From contig CALCCA010000085.1 of assembly GCA_937899725.1 (NCBI GenBank), forward strand, positions 1 through 37,324: a DNA stretch of 37,324 nt, in the 5' to 3' direction. Both the position numbers and the translations under genes were made by a program. Positions 23,798 to 33,246 of this stretch are shown here, piece after piece (the first letter of the stretch is position 1; each line of letters starts with the position of its first letter). Below the pieces are notes generated by a model. That model worked only from the letters and a program-made list of their open reading frames with translations. It did no database searches and had not been told where the DNA came from. This stretch comes from an uncultured Halomicronema sp. GTDB lineage: Bacteria; Cyanobacteriota; Cyanobacteriia; Phormidesmidales; Phormidesmidaceae.

Positions 23798-25987
23798 ATG
23801 CCGGGTATGGAGTTTGATTTTCTGCCCAATCTGCCCAAATCGAACCTGGACGATCGCACCTTTGAGGATCTGGTCGAAGAGTGTCTGCAGCGCATTCCTC
23901 GCTATTGCCCCGAGTGGACGAACCACAACCCCAGCGATCCGGGCATTACCCTGGTGGAACTCTTTTCGTGGCTGACGGATCAAATGCTGGGGCGCTTTAA
24001 CCAGGTGCCGCGCCGTCAATATGTCGCCTTTTTAGAACTGCTGGGTATTCGCTTGCAGCCGCCCACCCCCGCCCAGGTGGAGGTGACCTTTTACCTCAGC
24101 AGTGCCCTACCGCAGCTTTACACGATTCCCGCGGGCATTGAGCTAGCCACCGAACGCATCACTTCCGAAGAGGCGATCGTCTTCACCACCGAAGCCCCCC
24201 TCGCCATTGGCTGTCCCCACATTCGCCACGTCTTAACCGCGCCCCAGGCCGAAACCATGCCCCAGAGCCTGCGCGATCGCCTGGCCAATCGCTGGTCAGA
24301 GATGGGGGCGGGCGACTGGGGTGGGCCGGAACTTGCCCTGTTTAATGAGCAACCGCAGCCCGGCAACTGTTTTTATCTGGTGTTTGATGAGGCCGATCTG
24401 CTGGACGGCAACGCGATCGCCCTCACCGTCAAGGGCCAGCAGGCGACGCCCACCGGCATCAACCCCACCCTGCCGCCCCGCCGCTGGGAAGCGTGGGATG
24501 GTGAACAGTGGCAGCCGATTCTCGATCGCGAAGTGGATGACGAAACCCAGGGCTTTAGCTTTAGCGAACTGGCCCGTCAGGGGGGCAATCCGCTGCAGGG
24601 GGCTGACGTGCTGCTGCATCTGCCGGTGGAATGGCCCGCTGTGCAGTTCACCACCTATCGCGGTCGCTGGCTGCGCTGCGTCTGTTTACCGGCGGCTGAC
24701 CAACGCACCCCCTACGAAGCCACCCCGCGCATCACTGGCCTTGCCTGTCGGTCAGTGGGCGGCACCGTGCGCGCCAGTCAGTGCACCCAGATCGAACGCG
24801 AGCTGCTGGGCATCAGCACCGGAGAGCCGGGTCAAACCTTTACTCTCGCTTCGACTCCGGTGTTGCCCCGCCAGGCCGACGAACATATCGTCACGGTTGA
24901 TGCCTTGGGCACCCCCCGCCGCTGGGTCGAGGTCAATGACTTCGCTGATTCGGGGCCGCAAGACCTGCACTACACCCTCGATGCGGGGCAGGGCACGATT
25001 CAGTTTGGCCCCCAGGTGCGCGAGGCCAGTTCGCTACAAGCGCAGGTCAGAGCCCAAATGGGAGCCCGATCGCGATCGCTGGCTCTCGCCGCCAGCCAGC
25101 CAGAGGCCGCCGCCCTCGAACATCAGTATGGCGCCGTCGCACCGCGCGGCAGTCGCATTTTTATGGCGGCCTATCGTACTGGCGGCGGCATCAAAGGCAA
25201 TGTGCAGACGGGCACCGTGCGAGTGCTCAAAACCGCCGTGCCCTACGTCACCCAGGTAATTAACCGGCGACCGGCTCGCCACGGTTCTGACGGTGAGACC
25301 TTGGATCAGGCGGTGATTCGGGTACCGAAACTGCTGCGCAGCCGCGATCGCGCCGTCACCCCCGAAGATTTTGAAACTCTGACCCTGCAGGCCGGGCAGG
25401 GGGCTGTGGCCCGCGCTCGCTGTCTGCCGGTCACCACCGACGGGGCAGGCACAGTGCGGGTGCTAGTGATTCCCCAAGCGGATACGACCACGATTGAGCA
25501 GGGGTTAGGGCTGGCCCCGACGGCGCTGAGTTTAGAGCCGCTGCTAGAGCAGCAGATTCTCAGCTACTTGGATGAGCGGCGGCTGTTGGGAGTACAGGTC
25601 ACCTGCGCCGAACCCGACTATACCGGCGTCTCAGTGCAGGCGGAGCTGTTTTTAGAGCCTGCCTTTAACCATGCCGAAGGGCGCGAAGACGTGCTGCAGC
25701 GACTGCGCTTGGCCCTATATCGGCAGTTCAACCCGTTGATTGGCGGCCCCGATGGCGAGGGCTGGCCCTTTGGTCGCCCGGTCTACGTCGCCGATGTGAT
25801 CGCCCTCTTCCAAGCCTTTCCGCAAATTCGGCAAATTGGCGCAGTGCAGCTGTTTGAGGTGCGCCATCAGGGCGATCGCTGGCAGCGCCTGCCGCCCGCC
25901 TCGGTGATTGATCCGGGCAGCGAAGGCACGATTTGTTCTTGGTTTGACCGCCATCTCAACTCGGGGCATTTTCTGAGTTGTTATTAA
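23798..25987 (+). CDS. Baseplate J-like wedge protein (Afp11 type)
   Basis: A 729-residue protein with a TAGGAG site before the ATG. The start, LDDRTFEDLVEECLQRIPRY, CPEWTNHNPSDPGITLVELF, SWLTDQMLGRFNQVP, is diagnostic for the large 'putative baseplate assembly protein' family of eCIS and related tails. A baseplate_J-type core follows at about 430-640 (APRGSRIFMAAYRTGGGIKG, NRRPARHGSDGETLDQAVIR, SRDRAVTPEDFETLTLQAGQ). The C-terminal part holds FGRPVYVADVIALFQAFPQI. It forms the triangular wedge around the hub. Length fits the eCIS subgroup. The tail-I gene starts 1 nt after its stop. Confidence 0.93.
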   Translation: MPGMEFDFLPNLPKSNLDDRTFEDLVEECLQRIPRYCPEWTNHNPSDPGITLVELFSWLTDQMLGRFNQVPRRQYVAFLELLGIRLQPPTPAQVEVTFYLSSALPQLYTIPAGIELATERITSEEAIVFTTEAPLAIGCPHIRHVLTAPQAETMPQSLRDRLANRWSEMGAGDWGGPELALFNEQPQPGNCFYLVFDEADLLDGNAIALTVKGQQATPTGINPTLPPRRWEAWDGEQWQPILDREVDDETQGFSFSELARQGGNPLQGADVLLHLPVEWPAVQFTTYRGRWLRCVCLPAADQRTPYEATPRITGLACRSVGGTVRASQCTQIERELLGISTGEPGQTFTLASTPVLPRQADEHIVTVDALGTPRRWVEVNDFADSGPQDLHYTLDAGQGTIQFGPQVREASSLQAQVRAQMGARSRSLALAASQPEAAALEHQYGAVAPRGSRIFMAAYRTGGGIKGNVQTGTVRVLKTAVPYVTQVINRRPARHGSDGETLDQAVIRVPKLLRSRDRAVTPEDFETLTLQAGQGAVARARCLPVTTDGAGTVRVLVIPQADTTTIEQGLGLAPTALSLEPLLEQQILSYLDERRLLGVQVTCAEPDYTGVSVQAELFLEPAFNHAEGREDVLQRLRLALYRQFNPLIGGPDGEGWPFGRPVYVADVIALFQAFPQIRQIGAVQLFEVRHQGDRWQRLPPASVIDPGSEGTICSWFDRHLNSGHFLSCY

Positions 25988-25988
25988 G

Positions 25989-27080
25989 ATGCCGACGCCC
26001 CTTGCTCCGTCTGGGAGATTTTTGATGACCCTAGCCCTCGATCATCCCGCCCTCAGCCTGCGCTTTACCCCCATGGATGTGCCGGTGACACGCCCGTGGG
26101 AAGAGCGATCGCCCACGCTGGCGGCCAATCTCCCAGCAGTGGTCAATCCCCTGGTGCTGTATCCGGGGGAACCGACGGAAGCAGCGATTTTGGTGGCGAA
26201 TGAGAGCGATCGCCCGCTCGATCTATCGGTGGTAGTGGGCGGCGACTTTCCGACCGAGTGGTGTCAGGTGCTGCGATCGCAACCGACCCTGGCGCCGGGC
26301 GAAGGGAGCACAGCGATTTTGCTTTTTCAGGTGCCCGCCGACTATTTTGAACGGGCCGTTGCCCCGGCGGAACCAGACGGCCTGCCGCTGGAATACCACG
26401 GTCACCTGCGCTGCCTGAGCGCTAATCCAGGCGGCACTGCCCAACTGGTGCGGGCGATCGAATTCACTCTCTACCTGCGCCCCCGCAGCCTCTATCTCGA
26501 CTTTTTGCCTGACCTGTACCGCGAGGTCGATTTTGTCGGTCGCCTGCTCAAGGTATTTGAAATGGCCTTTGAGCCGGACGTCCGCACCCTCGACGGGCTC
26601 TGGGCCTATTTGAATCCGCGCTTGGCCCCGGCGGGAATGCTGCCCTTTTTGGCTCACTGGGTCGGTTGGCCACTCTCGTCGGATCTGAGCCTGGATCAGC
26701 AGCGCGATCTGATCGCCCGCGCCCTGGAAATCTATCGCTGGCGAGGTACGCAGCGGGGGCTGCGGCTGTCGCTGCATTTAGCGACGGGTCTGCCGCTCCA
26801 TACGCCAGATGGGGAGGAACCGGCGATCGCCATTCAAGAAACCTTTGGCTCGGGATTGGTACTGGGCGAAACCCACCTGGGGCCAGAAGCCATTATCGGC
26901 GGCACCAAACCCTTTCATTTTCACGTGACGCTGCGGCAGCCCCCTGGGTTCGCTATTGATGAAGCGCTGATTCGCAAAACCATCGAACGGGAAAAACCCG
27001 CATTTTGTACCTATGAGCTAGCAATTCTGTCCGCCGCTGTTAGGGTTCCCCCTACCGGGCCAATCGCGACCGTCGCCTAG
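25989..27080 (+). CDS. Phage tail protein I-like baseplate protein (Afp12-like) with N-terminal Ig-like domain
   Basis: A 363-residue protein. Residues about 40-165 are an Ig-like beta-sandwich (VNPLVLYPGEPTEAAILVAN, ESDRPLDLSVVVGG, GEGSTAILLFQVPADYF). Residues 165-350 match the 'phage tail protein domain' group found in eCIS (YLDFLPDLYREVDFVGRLLK, VFEMAFEPDVRTLDGLWAYL, MLPFLAHWVGWPL, YRWRGTQRGLRLSLHLATGL). It should cap the baseplate wedge periphery. The first ATG follows the previous stop by 1 nt; an ATG at 26024 is out of frame and unused. The Ig-like module resembles those in the two large membrane proteins downstream, which suggests a shared docking surface. Confidence 0.88.
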   Translation: MPTPLAPSGRFLMTLALDHPALSLRFTPMDVPVTRPWEERSPTLAANLPAVVNPLVLYPGEPTEAAILVANESDRPLDLSVVVGGDFPTEWCQVLRSQPTLAPGEGSTAILLFQVPADYFERAVAPAEPDGLPLEYHGHLRCLSANPGGTAQLVRAIEFTLYLRPRSLYLDFLPDLYREVDFVGRLLKVFEMAFEPDVRTLDGLWAYLNPRLAPAGMLPFLAHWVGWPLSSDLSLDQQRDLIARALEIYRWRGTQRGLRLSLHLATGLPLHTPDGEEPAIAIQETFGSGLVLGETHLGPEAIIGGTKPFHFHVTLRQPPGFAIDEALIRKTIEREKPAFCTYELAILSAAVRVPPTGPIATVA

Positions 27081-27082
27081 TG

Positions 27083-27183
27083 GCCCCTCTAGCTCTCCCG
27101 CCCCCGAACTCCCCTGCCCCCTAGCCCCCGGTTCTCCTACTCCCCCGCTCCCTCCACCTCCCCACTCCCTCACCCCCGCTGCC
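27083..27183 (+). repeat. C-rich low-complexity tract before the 465-aa gene
   Basis: About 100 nt made almost only of C and T in short units such as CTCCCTCAC and ACTCCCCCGCTC, ending CCCCCGCTGCC directly before the ATG. No Shine-Dalgarno site is present. A very similar tract lies before the ATG at 33247, with the same CCCCCGCTGC ending. Confidence 0.7.
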
Positions 27184-28581
27184 ATGACCGGTTTTCTTAG
27201 TCCTCATCCCGCCTCTCTCCCGGTTGCCGCGATCGCCCCGCTGCGACGCTTGGCGGTGCGCAACGGTCTGCTGCTGGATGCCGAACGGTGGCAGGTAGCC
27301 CACGACTACCATCGGCAGCGTCAAAACCTGCACTATCAGGCTCTGCACCTGCCGGGCATCGTCTGCGGTCTCGAAGTCGCGGTGGGGCCACCGCCCGCTG
27401 AGGTCAGCGCCCGCTATCGTGATCAGCGCTGGCTGCAGGTGAGTCCGGGCGTGGCGATCGACGCCCACGGCAATCTGGTCGTGGTCGATCAGCCGGTGTC
27501 GGTGCATCTAGCCTCCCTGGCCGAGGCGCAGCCCCACTGGGTCTATCTGGTGGTGCGTCACGTGGATCCCGAAGGCCTGCAGCGATCGCAGCCCACTGAA
27601 ATCATTGCCGAAACCTTTCGCCTGGACGAAAAGAAGCAGCCCCCCGGCCCCTTAGATATTGAAGTCTGTCGCATTCTGCTGCCCCCCAGTGACGGCCCGC
27701 TCTTGCCCGCCGCCGATGTGTTTGCCCCCGATGTGGGCGAGATCGATCTGCGGTATCGCCAGCAGGCGCAGCTGCGGCCCCAGGCGTTGGTCAAAGTCGC
27801 CTATGCCCAGACGGCCCTAGCCTCGGAAGATCAGCGGATTCGCCACAGTCTCGAGACGCTGTTGGCTGCCACCCAGGCCCTGTATCCGGCCCTGCAGGGG
27901 GAAGCCGACCTGCAGGCGGTTGATTTAGGGACATCCGAGACGGCATCACTCGAAACCGCGCCGCCCGCCCTGGTGGACTGCGACCTGTTTTATCTCACCC
28001 ACCGCCAGTGTTTGGGGCTGTCACCGCCCGCGATCGCGACGCTGCAGCGACACCTGCATCAGGGGGGCGTACTGCTGGTCGAGCTGCCCAGCCGCGACGG
28101 CAATTTTGAAGAGATGCACGCCATCGGACGCGAACTCGACACCGCTGTAGCCGATCTGCAGGGCTCCCAACGCTTTGCCGATCTGCGATCGCAATTAGCC
28201 ACTGAACAGGTGGCCGTCACCGAGAGTTTAGACAGTCGCCTTGCCGCTACCCAGCAGGCCCTGCTGCTGCATTTGAGCCAGCCGGACTGGACCCCGCCCC
28301 CCCTGGCGGCTCCCCCAGAGGATCATCCCCTGCGGCGATCACCCTTCGCGTTTTCACAATGGCCGGTGATTCGCCAGGCACCCCTGCGGCTCTACAGCGG
28401 CGGCGGCATCGTGCTGGCCCTGGGCGATTTATCCCTCGCTTGGGCCGCTAGCTCCGAGCTGGCCCTGCCGCGTGACCGGGTGCGTGCCGCCCACGAGCTG
28501 GGCATTAATCTGCTGCACTTTGCCTGGCAGCGCCACCACTGGACGCAAATTCAACAGTCCGCGCCAGTCGCCCCGGTTTAA
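27184..28581 (+). CDS. CIS-cluster protein with DUF4159-like C-terminus (465 aa)
   Basis: Residues 20-110 (RNGLLLDAERWQVAHDYHRQ, NLHYQALHLPGIVCGLEVAV, LQVSPGVAIDAHGNLVVVDQ) match an N-terminal module seen in proteins next to baseplate genes of cyanobacterial and other eCIS clusters. Residues about 255-460 recall DUF4159 (VDCDLFYLTHRQCLGLSPPA, LQRHLHQGGVLLVEL, and near the end HELGINLLHFAWQRHHW). No TM segment or signal peptide is seen, so it is probably cytoplasmic and baseplate-attached. It follows the tail-I gene after the C-rich tract, with no usual ribosome-binding site. Function unknown. Confidence 0.75.
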   Translation: MTGFLSPHPASLPVAAIAPLRRLAVRNGLLLDAERWQVAHDYHRQRQNLHYQALHLPGIVCGLEVAVGPPPAEVSARYRDQRWLQVSPGVAIDAHGNLVVVDQPVSVHLASLAEAQPHWVYLVVRHVDPEGLQRSQPTEIIAETFRLDEKKQPPGPLDIEVCRILLPPSDGPLLPAADVFAPDVGEIDLRYRQQAQLRPQALVKVAYAQTALASEDQRIRHSLETLLAATQALYPALQGEADLQAVDLGTSETASLETAPPALVDCDLFYLTHRQCLGLSPPAIATLQRHLHQGGVLLVELPSRDGNFEEMHAIGRELDTAVADLQGSQRFADLRSQLATEQVAVTESLDSRLAATQQALLLHLSQPDWTPPPLAAPPEDHPLRRSPFAFSQWPVIRQAPLRLYSGGGIVLALGDLSLAWAASSELALPRDRVRAAHELGINLLHFAWQRHHWTQIQQSAPVAPV

Positions 28582-28642
28582 AGGCCGAGTCTCAGCCGCT
28601 TTTTCCCCCGCCCTCTATTCTCCACCCTCTGTCCTCAACGCT

Positions 28643-30835
28643 ATGTCTTCGCCGTCCGCTGCTCCGTCTCAATCACCGCTACACCGGGTCAAGCATCGCT
28701 TTGGCCTCAAGGTCAAGCTAACCGGCATGATGCTGCTGACCATTAGTGCCATTGCAGCGATCGTCCATATTCCCTGGGTCTATATCTCTCGCCAAAACGT
28801 CAAGCAAATGGTCAGCGTCCTCCACGATGAGGCGTTTAAGGGGGCGCAAAACGATGCGGCGGCATTCTTCGATAATGTGTTGGCGATTCAGCACATTATT
28901 TTGAGCAGTCTCAACAACGGCCTGATTGATTTAGAAGACCCGGCCGGCCAAGGGCAGCTCTATCTCAATCTGCTGCACGCCCACGAAAACATTACCTGGG
29001 TGCAAATCGGTTTCGCCAATGGCGACTTTTTGGGGGCGCAGCGGCGGGCCGATGGGCTCTACAACCTCGACGTCCGGCGGTGGGACGACACCCTGGGACA
29101 ATTGGCTGAGCCAGGCACTGATCTGGCGGCCCAACAGCGCGATCGCGCCCAGCAGGCCGCAGTCTTTGAACAAACCCAAGCGGCTAACATCAGCCCTGGT
29201 CAGCTCGATTGGCAGGTGCGCACCTTTGACTTTGTTGAGGCGGAGGATGCCTGGCAGCAGGTCGATCAAACCCAGCGCGACGAGTTTTACTTTTCTCCTC
29301 AGCGCCCCTACTATCAGGCGGCACTGGCGACGCCCGGCGAGTCCGTGTGGACTGATGTGTATCGCTTCCGCACGGGCAATGTGGTGGGACTCGATGCCGC
29401 GATCTCCTATGAAGATCCCGAGACGGGCATCCTGCAGGGCGTCGTCAGCATTTCTTTTGGCCTGCGACGGATTTCGGAGTATTTGTCCGATTTGAAGCAG
29501 CCGGGCGAGGGCCTCCTCTTCATTGTCGATAGCGCCGGTAATTTAGTGGCGGCCAGCGACCCCGCAGTGCTGGCCAGCACCTTTGAAAGTGAAACCGAGG
29601 CCGAATTACTCGCCCTCGCAACCGTCGATAATCCCCTCCTGCAGGTGGTAAATCAGTCCCTGGACGAACACGATGTGGATCTGCAGGAGCTGGTGGATCT
29701 GCAGGAGCTGTCACAGTATGACCCCATCACCGGCGAACGGTATTACGTGGCCGTGAGCCCGCTCGGCCGGCTGGACTGGGTAATTGGCAGCATCACGCCG
29801 GAAACGGTTTTTTTAGAGCAGATCGATCGCAACCAACAGCGACTGCTCATCATCATTCTGGTGTTGTTGGGGGGCGGCATGATTATCCTCTGGCAGCTGA
29901 GCGATCGCCTGCTGATTCGGCCGATTGTGTCGATCAGTAATGCGGCGATCGCGATGGAATCAGGCAACTTTGCCGGCGTTGCCCTGACTGAGACGACTCA
30001 GCGCGATGATGAACTCGGGCGCTTGGCAGAGGTATTTCAGAATATGGCGGCGGTGATTGGCGATCGCGAACAGAGTCTGAAGGCCCAGCTCGAAGATCTA
30101 CGCGACAGCGGCAGTGAGATGGCGGGCAGCCAGCTTGAGGTGGCCTATTATCAGGCTCTGACCGCCCGCGCCACCCAACTCCGGGCCGTGTCCGAACCGG
30201 CGGTGACCCCATCGTTTCCCCCCGCTGATTCGTTAAGTGCCTACTATCGGGCGTTAAAAGAGCGGGCAGCGGCGGTGCGGGTGACCCGCATTAGCGGGGG
30301 TGAAGTGGAGCAAATGCTGCGCCAGGAAGAGTACCTTGCTACTTTGCCCGATGGCGACCTGCGCGAATTAGCCAGCGGGGCGCAGCGCCAGACCTATGGA
30401 GTAGGTGAACTGATTTTCCGAGAAGGCGATGCCGCCGACACCGTCTATGTGCTGGCCGTCGGCACTGTCGAAGTACGCTCCACCAGTGATGACAGCCCGC
30501 TGCGGGTGCTGCAGCCAGGGCAGATCTTTGGCGATTTGACCCTGATGCTCGACGTGCCGCGCACCGCCTCCGTGCGCCCGCGCGACCCCACGGTCGTCTT
30601 CACCCTTGATGAAGCGTTGTTTAGCCGCATTTTGCGCCACAATCCCCAGGCCCAGCCCGCCGTTGAGGCCAAGCTGATGCAGCATCAAGACGTGTTGGCG
30701 GATGCGCAAATCTGGCTGGGCGAAGGGCAATCGCAGCTGGCTGCTGGGGCCACCTGGCGCGACCTCGCCAGTCAACAGCTGCAGCAATGGTGGCGGGGAC
30801 CGTTAGTGGAACACTCCAGGGCAGACCGGCCATGA
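28643..30835 (+). CDS. Membrane sensor: TM-Cache-TM-HAMP with C-terminal cyclic-nucleotide-binding domain, no output enzyme
   Basis: A 730-residue protein from the ATG at 28643; the frame is open further upstream but overlaps the previous gene. TM1 about residues 28-50 (MMLLTISAIAAIVHIPWVYI), an extracytoplasmic dCache-like region about 50-385 (AFFDNVLAIQHIILSSL, PYYQAALATPGESVWTDVYR), TM2 (LLIIILVLLGGGMIILWQLS), HAMP (RLLIRPIVSISNAAIAMESG, RDDELGRLAEVFQNMAAVIG), a helical linker, and a cNMP-binding domain near the end (GELIFREGDAADTVYVLAVG, GQIFGDLTLMLDVPRTASVR). The usual kinase, cyclase or GGDEF output is missing, so the signal probably passes to a partner. An 18-bp perfect tandem repeat at 29675-29710 doubles VDLQEL. 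The next gene overlaps its stop by ATGA, which ties it to the CIS operon. Confidence 0.85.
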   Translation: MSSPSAAPSQSPLHRVKHRFGLKVKLTGMMLLTISAIAAIVHIPWVYISRQNVKQMVSVLHDEAFKGAQNDAAAFFDNVLAIQHIILSSLNNGLIDLEDPAGQGQLYLNLLHAHENITWVQIGFANGDFLGAQRRADGLYNLDVRRWDDTLGQLAEPGTDLAAQQRDRAQQAAVFEQTQAANISPGQLDWQVRTFDFVEAEDAWQQVDQTQRDEFYFSPQRPYYQAALATPGESVWTDVYRFRTGNVVGLDAAISYEDPETGILQGVVSISFGLRRISEYLSDLKQPGEGLLFIVDSAGNLVAASDPAVLASTFESETEAELLALATVDNPLLQVVNQSLDEHDVDLQELVDLQELSQYDPITGERYYVAVSPLGRLDWVIGSITPETVFLEQIDRNQQRLLIIILVLLGGGMIILWQLSDRLLIRPIVSISNAAIAMESGNFAGVALTETTQRDDELGRLAEVFQNMAAVIGDREQSLKAQLEDLRDSGSEMAGSQLEVAYYQALTARATQLRAVSEPAVTPSFPPADSLSAYYRALKERAAAVRVTRISGGEVEQMLRQEEYLATLPDGDLRELASGAQRQTYGVGELIFREGDAADTVYVLAVGTVEVRSTSDDSPLRVLQPGQIFGDLTLMLDVPRTASVRPRDPTVVFTLDEALFSRILRHNPQAQPAVEAKLMQHQDVLADAQIWLGEGQSQLAAGATWRDLASQQLQQWWRGPLVEHSRADRP

Positions 30836-33033
30836 CGAATAAGATTCTCCGCGAGGTGTGGGACAAATTAGACGATCAGGGGATGACCACCCCCGCCTCC
30901 ACTGAAAAAAATCTCGACGTCAGCCTCTCGGCCAAAAGCCTGGAGCTGGTGCCGGGGGAAAGCATCGCTGAGCTGGCGATTACCGTGGTCAACCAGAGCG
31001 ATCGCCGGGCCAGCTTTCAGGTGGAAATTTTAGCGGCGGGTCAAGATCCGCGGGTGACGCTGCGCTGGTATGACCTGTCGCCAGAGGTCAGCAGCGTTAA
31101 GCCGCCGGGCGATACCACGCAGTTTCGTGTTGCCCTGGTCGATAGCCCCATTGTTGGATTCTTTGGCTGGGTCAGCCTGACTGTGCGGGTATTTTCGTTG
31201 GAACTCAAAACGGAAGAGCGGCAGGTCCTGCGGCTCAAGGTAGTGCCCCCCGCCGGGGCCATCCCCCTGAAGCTGGAACTGTTGACGCCGATCTTGCGCA
31301 GTCGGCCCGGTCGCACCACACGGCTGCCGGTGCGTATCTACAACCTGGCACAGCTCACCGTGGGGGCGTTGGTGCGCTGCGAGGGCCTACCGCTCGATTG
31401 GTTTGTGCAAGATGCTGAGCAGGCGATCGACCTGTTGCCCCAGCAGTGGACGACAACGGAATTTGCGATTACGCTGCCCGCCCCCGCCGAAGCCCTGGCC
31501 GAGGCCCTGCCGCTGCGAGTGCAGGCCGAAGTGCCGGGCAGCGTGCCCGCGATCGCCGAAGGCCGCTTCGAAATTCTGCCGGTGGGGCGGCTGGCCTTTC
31601 GGCCCCCAGTGCCGACGCAACAGCGCCTGCCCCGCACTTGGCGACGGCGAGAAATGCCGCTGCCCGCCAGCTATGAGCTGACCTTTGAAAACGCCAGTAA
31701 TCTAGTGCCCACAGTGACGCTGGCGCTCAATAGCGAAACGGCGGACGACCTGCAGTGGGCTTTAGAGCCCGATGACACGCCCTGGTTGCCGGGTACGGTG
31801 CAGGCCAAAACCCTGCAGGTGTGGGCGCGGCGGCCCTGGCTGGGGCGCACCCAGACCCACGTGATTGAGGCTCAGGCGGCTGTCTCGGACGAACGGCTTG
31901 GCCCCCCGGTCCCGGCCAGTCGACCCTTGCAGCTGGATGTCGCCCCGGTCGTGCCCGCCTGGCTCGCCCTTTTGGGAGGGCTGGGCCTACTGTGGCTGCT
32001 GTGGCTGTTGTCTTGGCTGAATCCGGCCAATGGGCTTTTTGGCCATCAAGCCGCTGTCAATAGCGTGCAGTTTGACGGCTTAGGCGAAACCATTGTCAGC
32101 GGTTCTAACGACCAGACGGCGCGGTTTTGGCGCCGCCGGAGCTTTGTCAGACCACTCGAAAATCATGCCCTCGGCCCGGTGGCGACGGCGGATAAGGCCC
32201 TGCGGGTGGCGCGCTATCGACCCCTCAACAATGATCAGCTGGCCGTGGGTTTAGAAAATGGCGAAATTCAACTGTGGGATCTGCTGCGCCAGGAGCAATT
32301 GCTGGCACTCGCGGCCCCCAATCAGCGCGACGATCGCGTCTTAGATGTGCTTTTCACCCCCCATACCCCAAGCTTGTTGAGCAGCCACGGCAGCGGCGCC
32401 GTGTTGCGCTGGGCGTTAGGCCCCGAGGCCGATGTGGCGGGCGACAGTCGCCTCTTGCAGACGGCCCAGTTTGACTTCGCGGCCTACAGCTTGGCGGCAG
32501 TCGGCCCCGAGGGCACCATGATTGCCGTGGCTGGCCGCTATAACCGGCTAGAGCTGTGGGATTGGCAAACCGATGAGCGAATGGCGATCGCGGACTTTGC
32601 CGGCGGGCAAGACGATTACATCACCAGCTTGGCCACCGCGGCGGCCCACCCCAAATGGCTCGCTGTGGCCGATAACCAGGGGCAAATTACGCTGCTAGAT
32701 TTGAGCCCCTGCCTCTCGGGCAACGCGGCCTGCCGCACCCTCGATCGCTGGGCTGCCAGTGAGGATGGCCAATCAATTCGGGCGATCGCCCTGACTCGCT
32801 CGGGCTGCTATCTCACCAGCGTTGGTGATGATGGGCAGGTCAAACTGTGGCCGCTCTCACAAGGGCGACGGCACGGTCGCTTTGCAGCGGGCAAAACCCT
32901 CGCTCGCCTGCCGCAGCCGCTCAACAGTGTAGATATTCGGCTCAAACGCAATCAGCTGTGGCTGGTATCCGGCAGTGACGACAGTCGCGTGCGGGTGCAC
33001 CGTTCACCCTTGCAGCCCACCGACTGCCGCTGA
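30832..33033 (+). CDS. Ig-like - TM - WD40 membrane protein of the CIS cluster
   Basis: A 733-residue protein; the ATG at 30832 overlaps the previous TGA. Residues 1-370 hold two or three Ig-like beta-sandwiches (KSLELVPGESIAELAITVVN, VRIYNLAQLTVGALVRCEG, SYELTFENASNLVPTVTLAL), without signal peptide. One TM helix at about 374-396 (VPAWLALLGGLGLLWLLWLL). Residues 400-733 are a WD40 propeller (FGHQAAVNSVQFDGLGETIV, SGSNDQTARFW; SVGDDGQVKLWPL; VSGSDDSRVRVH). If the N-terminus stays inside, the propeller is outside the cytoplasm. The first Ig module resembles those of the tail-I protein and of the next gene. Likely an anchor or receptor element of the particle (inference). Confidence 0.85.
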   Translation: MTNKILREVWDKLDDQGMTTPASTEKNLDVSLSAKSLELVPGESIAELAITVVNQSDRRASFQVEILAAGQDPRVTLRWYDLSPEVSSVKPPGDTTQFRVALVDSPIVGFFGWVSLTVRVFSLELKTEERQVLRLKVVPPAGAIPLKLELLTPILRSRPGRTTRLPVRIYNLAQLTVGALVRCEGLPLDWFVQDAEQAIDLLPQQWTTTEFAITLPAPAEALAEALPLRVQAEVPGSVPAIAEGRFEILPVGRLAFRPPVPTQQRLPRTWRRREMPLPASYELTFENASNLVPTVTLALNSETADDLQWALEPDDTPWLPGTVQAKTLQVWARRPWLGRTQTHVIEAQAAVSDERLGPPVPASRPLQLDVAPVVPAWLALLGGLGLLWLLWLLSWLNPANGLFGHQAAVNSVQFDGLGETIVSGSNDQTARFWRRRSFVRPLENHALGPVATADKALRVARYRPLNNDQLAVGLENGEIQLWDLLRQEQLLALAAPNQRDDRVLDVLFTPHTPSLLSSHGSGAVLRWALGPEADVAGDSRLLQTAQFDFAAYSLAAVGPEGTMIAVAGRYNRLELWDWQTDERMAIADFAGGQDDYITSLATAAAHPKWLAVADNQGQITLLDLSPCLSGNAACRTLDRWAASEDGQSIRAIALTRSGCYLTSVGDDGQVKLWPLSQGRRHGRFAAGKTLARLPQPLNSVDIRLKRNQLWLVSGSDDSRVRVHRSPLQPTDCR

Positions 33034-33137
33034 GGCCGTTAAAACATGGTGAGACTTTGCCCCCCTGCCTCCGACCGCTCCGATAATCATGAAACCCAGT
33101 AAACGCTACGCATCCCGAACCCTCAGCAATAAAAAAC

Positions 33138-33243
33138 CCACTCCCTAGCCCCCTGCTCCCTAGCCCCCCTGCTCCCTAGCTTCCCTACCCCCCTACTCCC
33201 TTACCCTCCTACTCCCTCGCCCCCTTACCCTCCTGCCCCCGCT
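33138..33243 (+). repeat. C-rich tandem-like tract before the 950-aa gene
   Basis: Units like CTCCCTAGCCCCCTG repeat with small changes for about 105 nt and end CCCCCGCTGCG at the ATG at 33247. The opposite strand carries many G-runs and could form G-quadruplexes. The 100 nt before it (33034-33137) shows nothing else. Confidence 0.75.
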
Positions 33244-33246
33244 GCG

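Noticed and set aside
29675-29710. An 18-bp perfect tandem repeat in the Cache-HAMP gene
   Set aside because: It only doubles six residues in a linker-like loop and keeps the frame; probably simple slippage.
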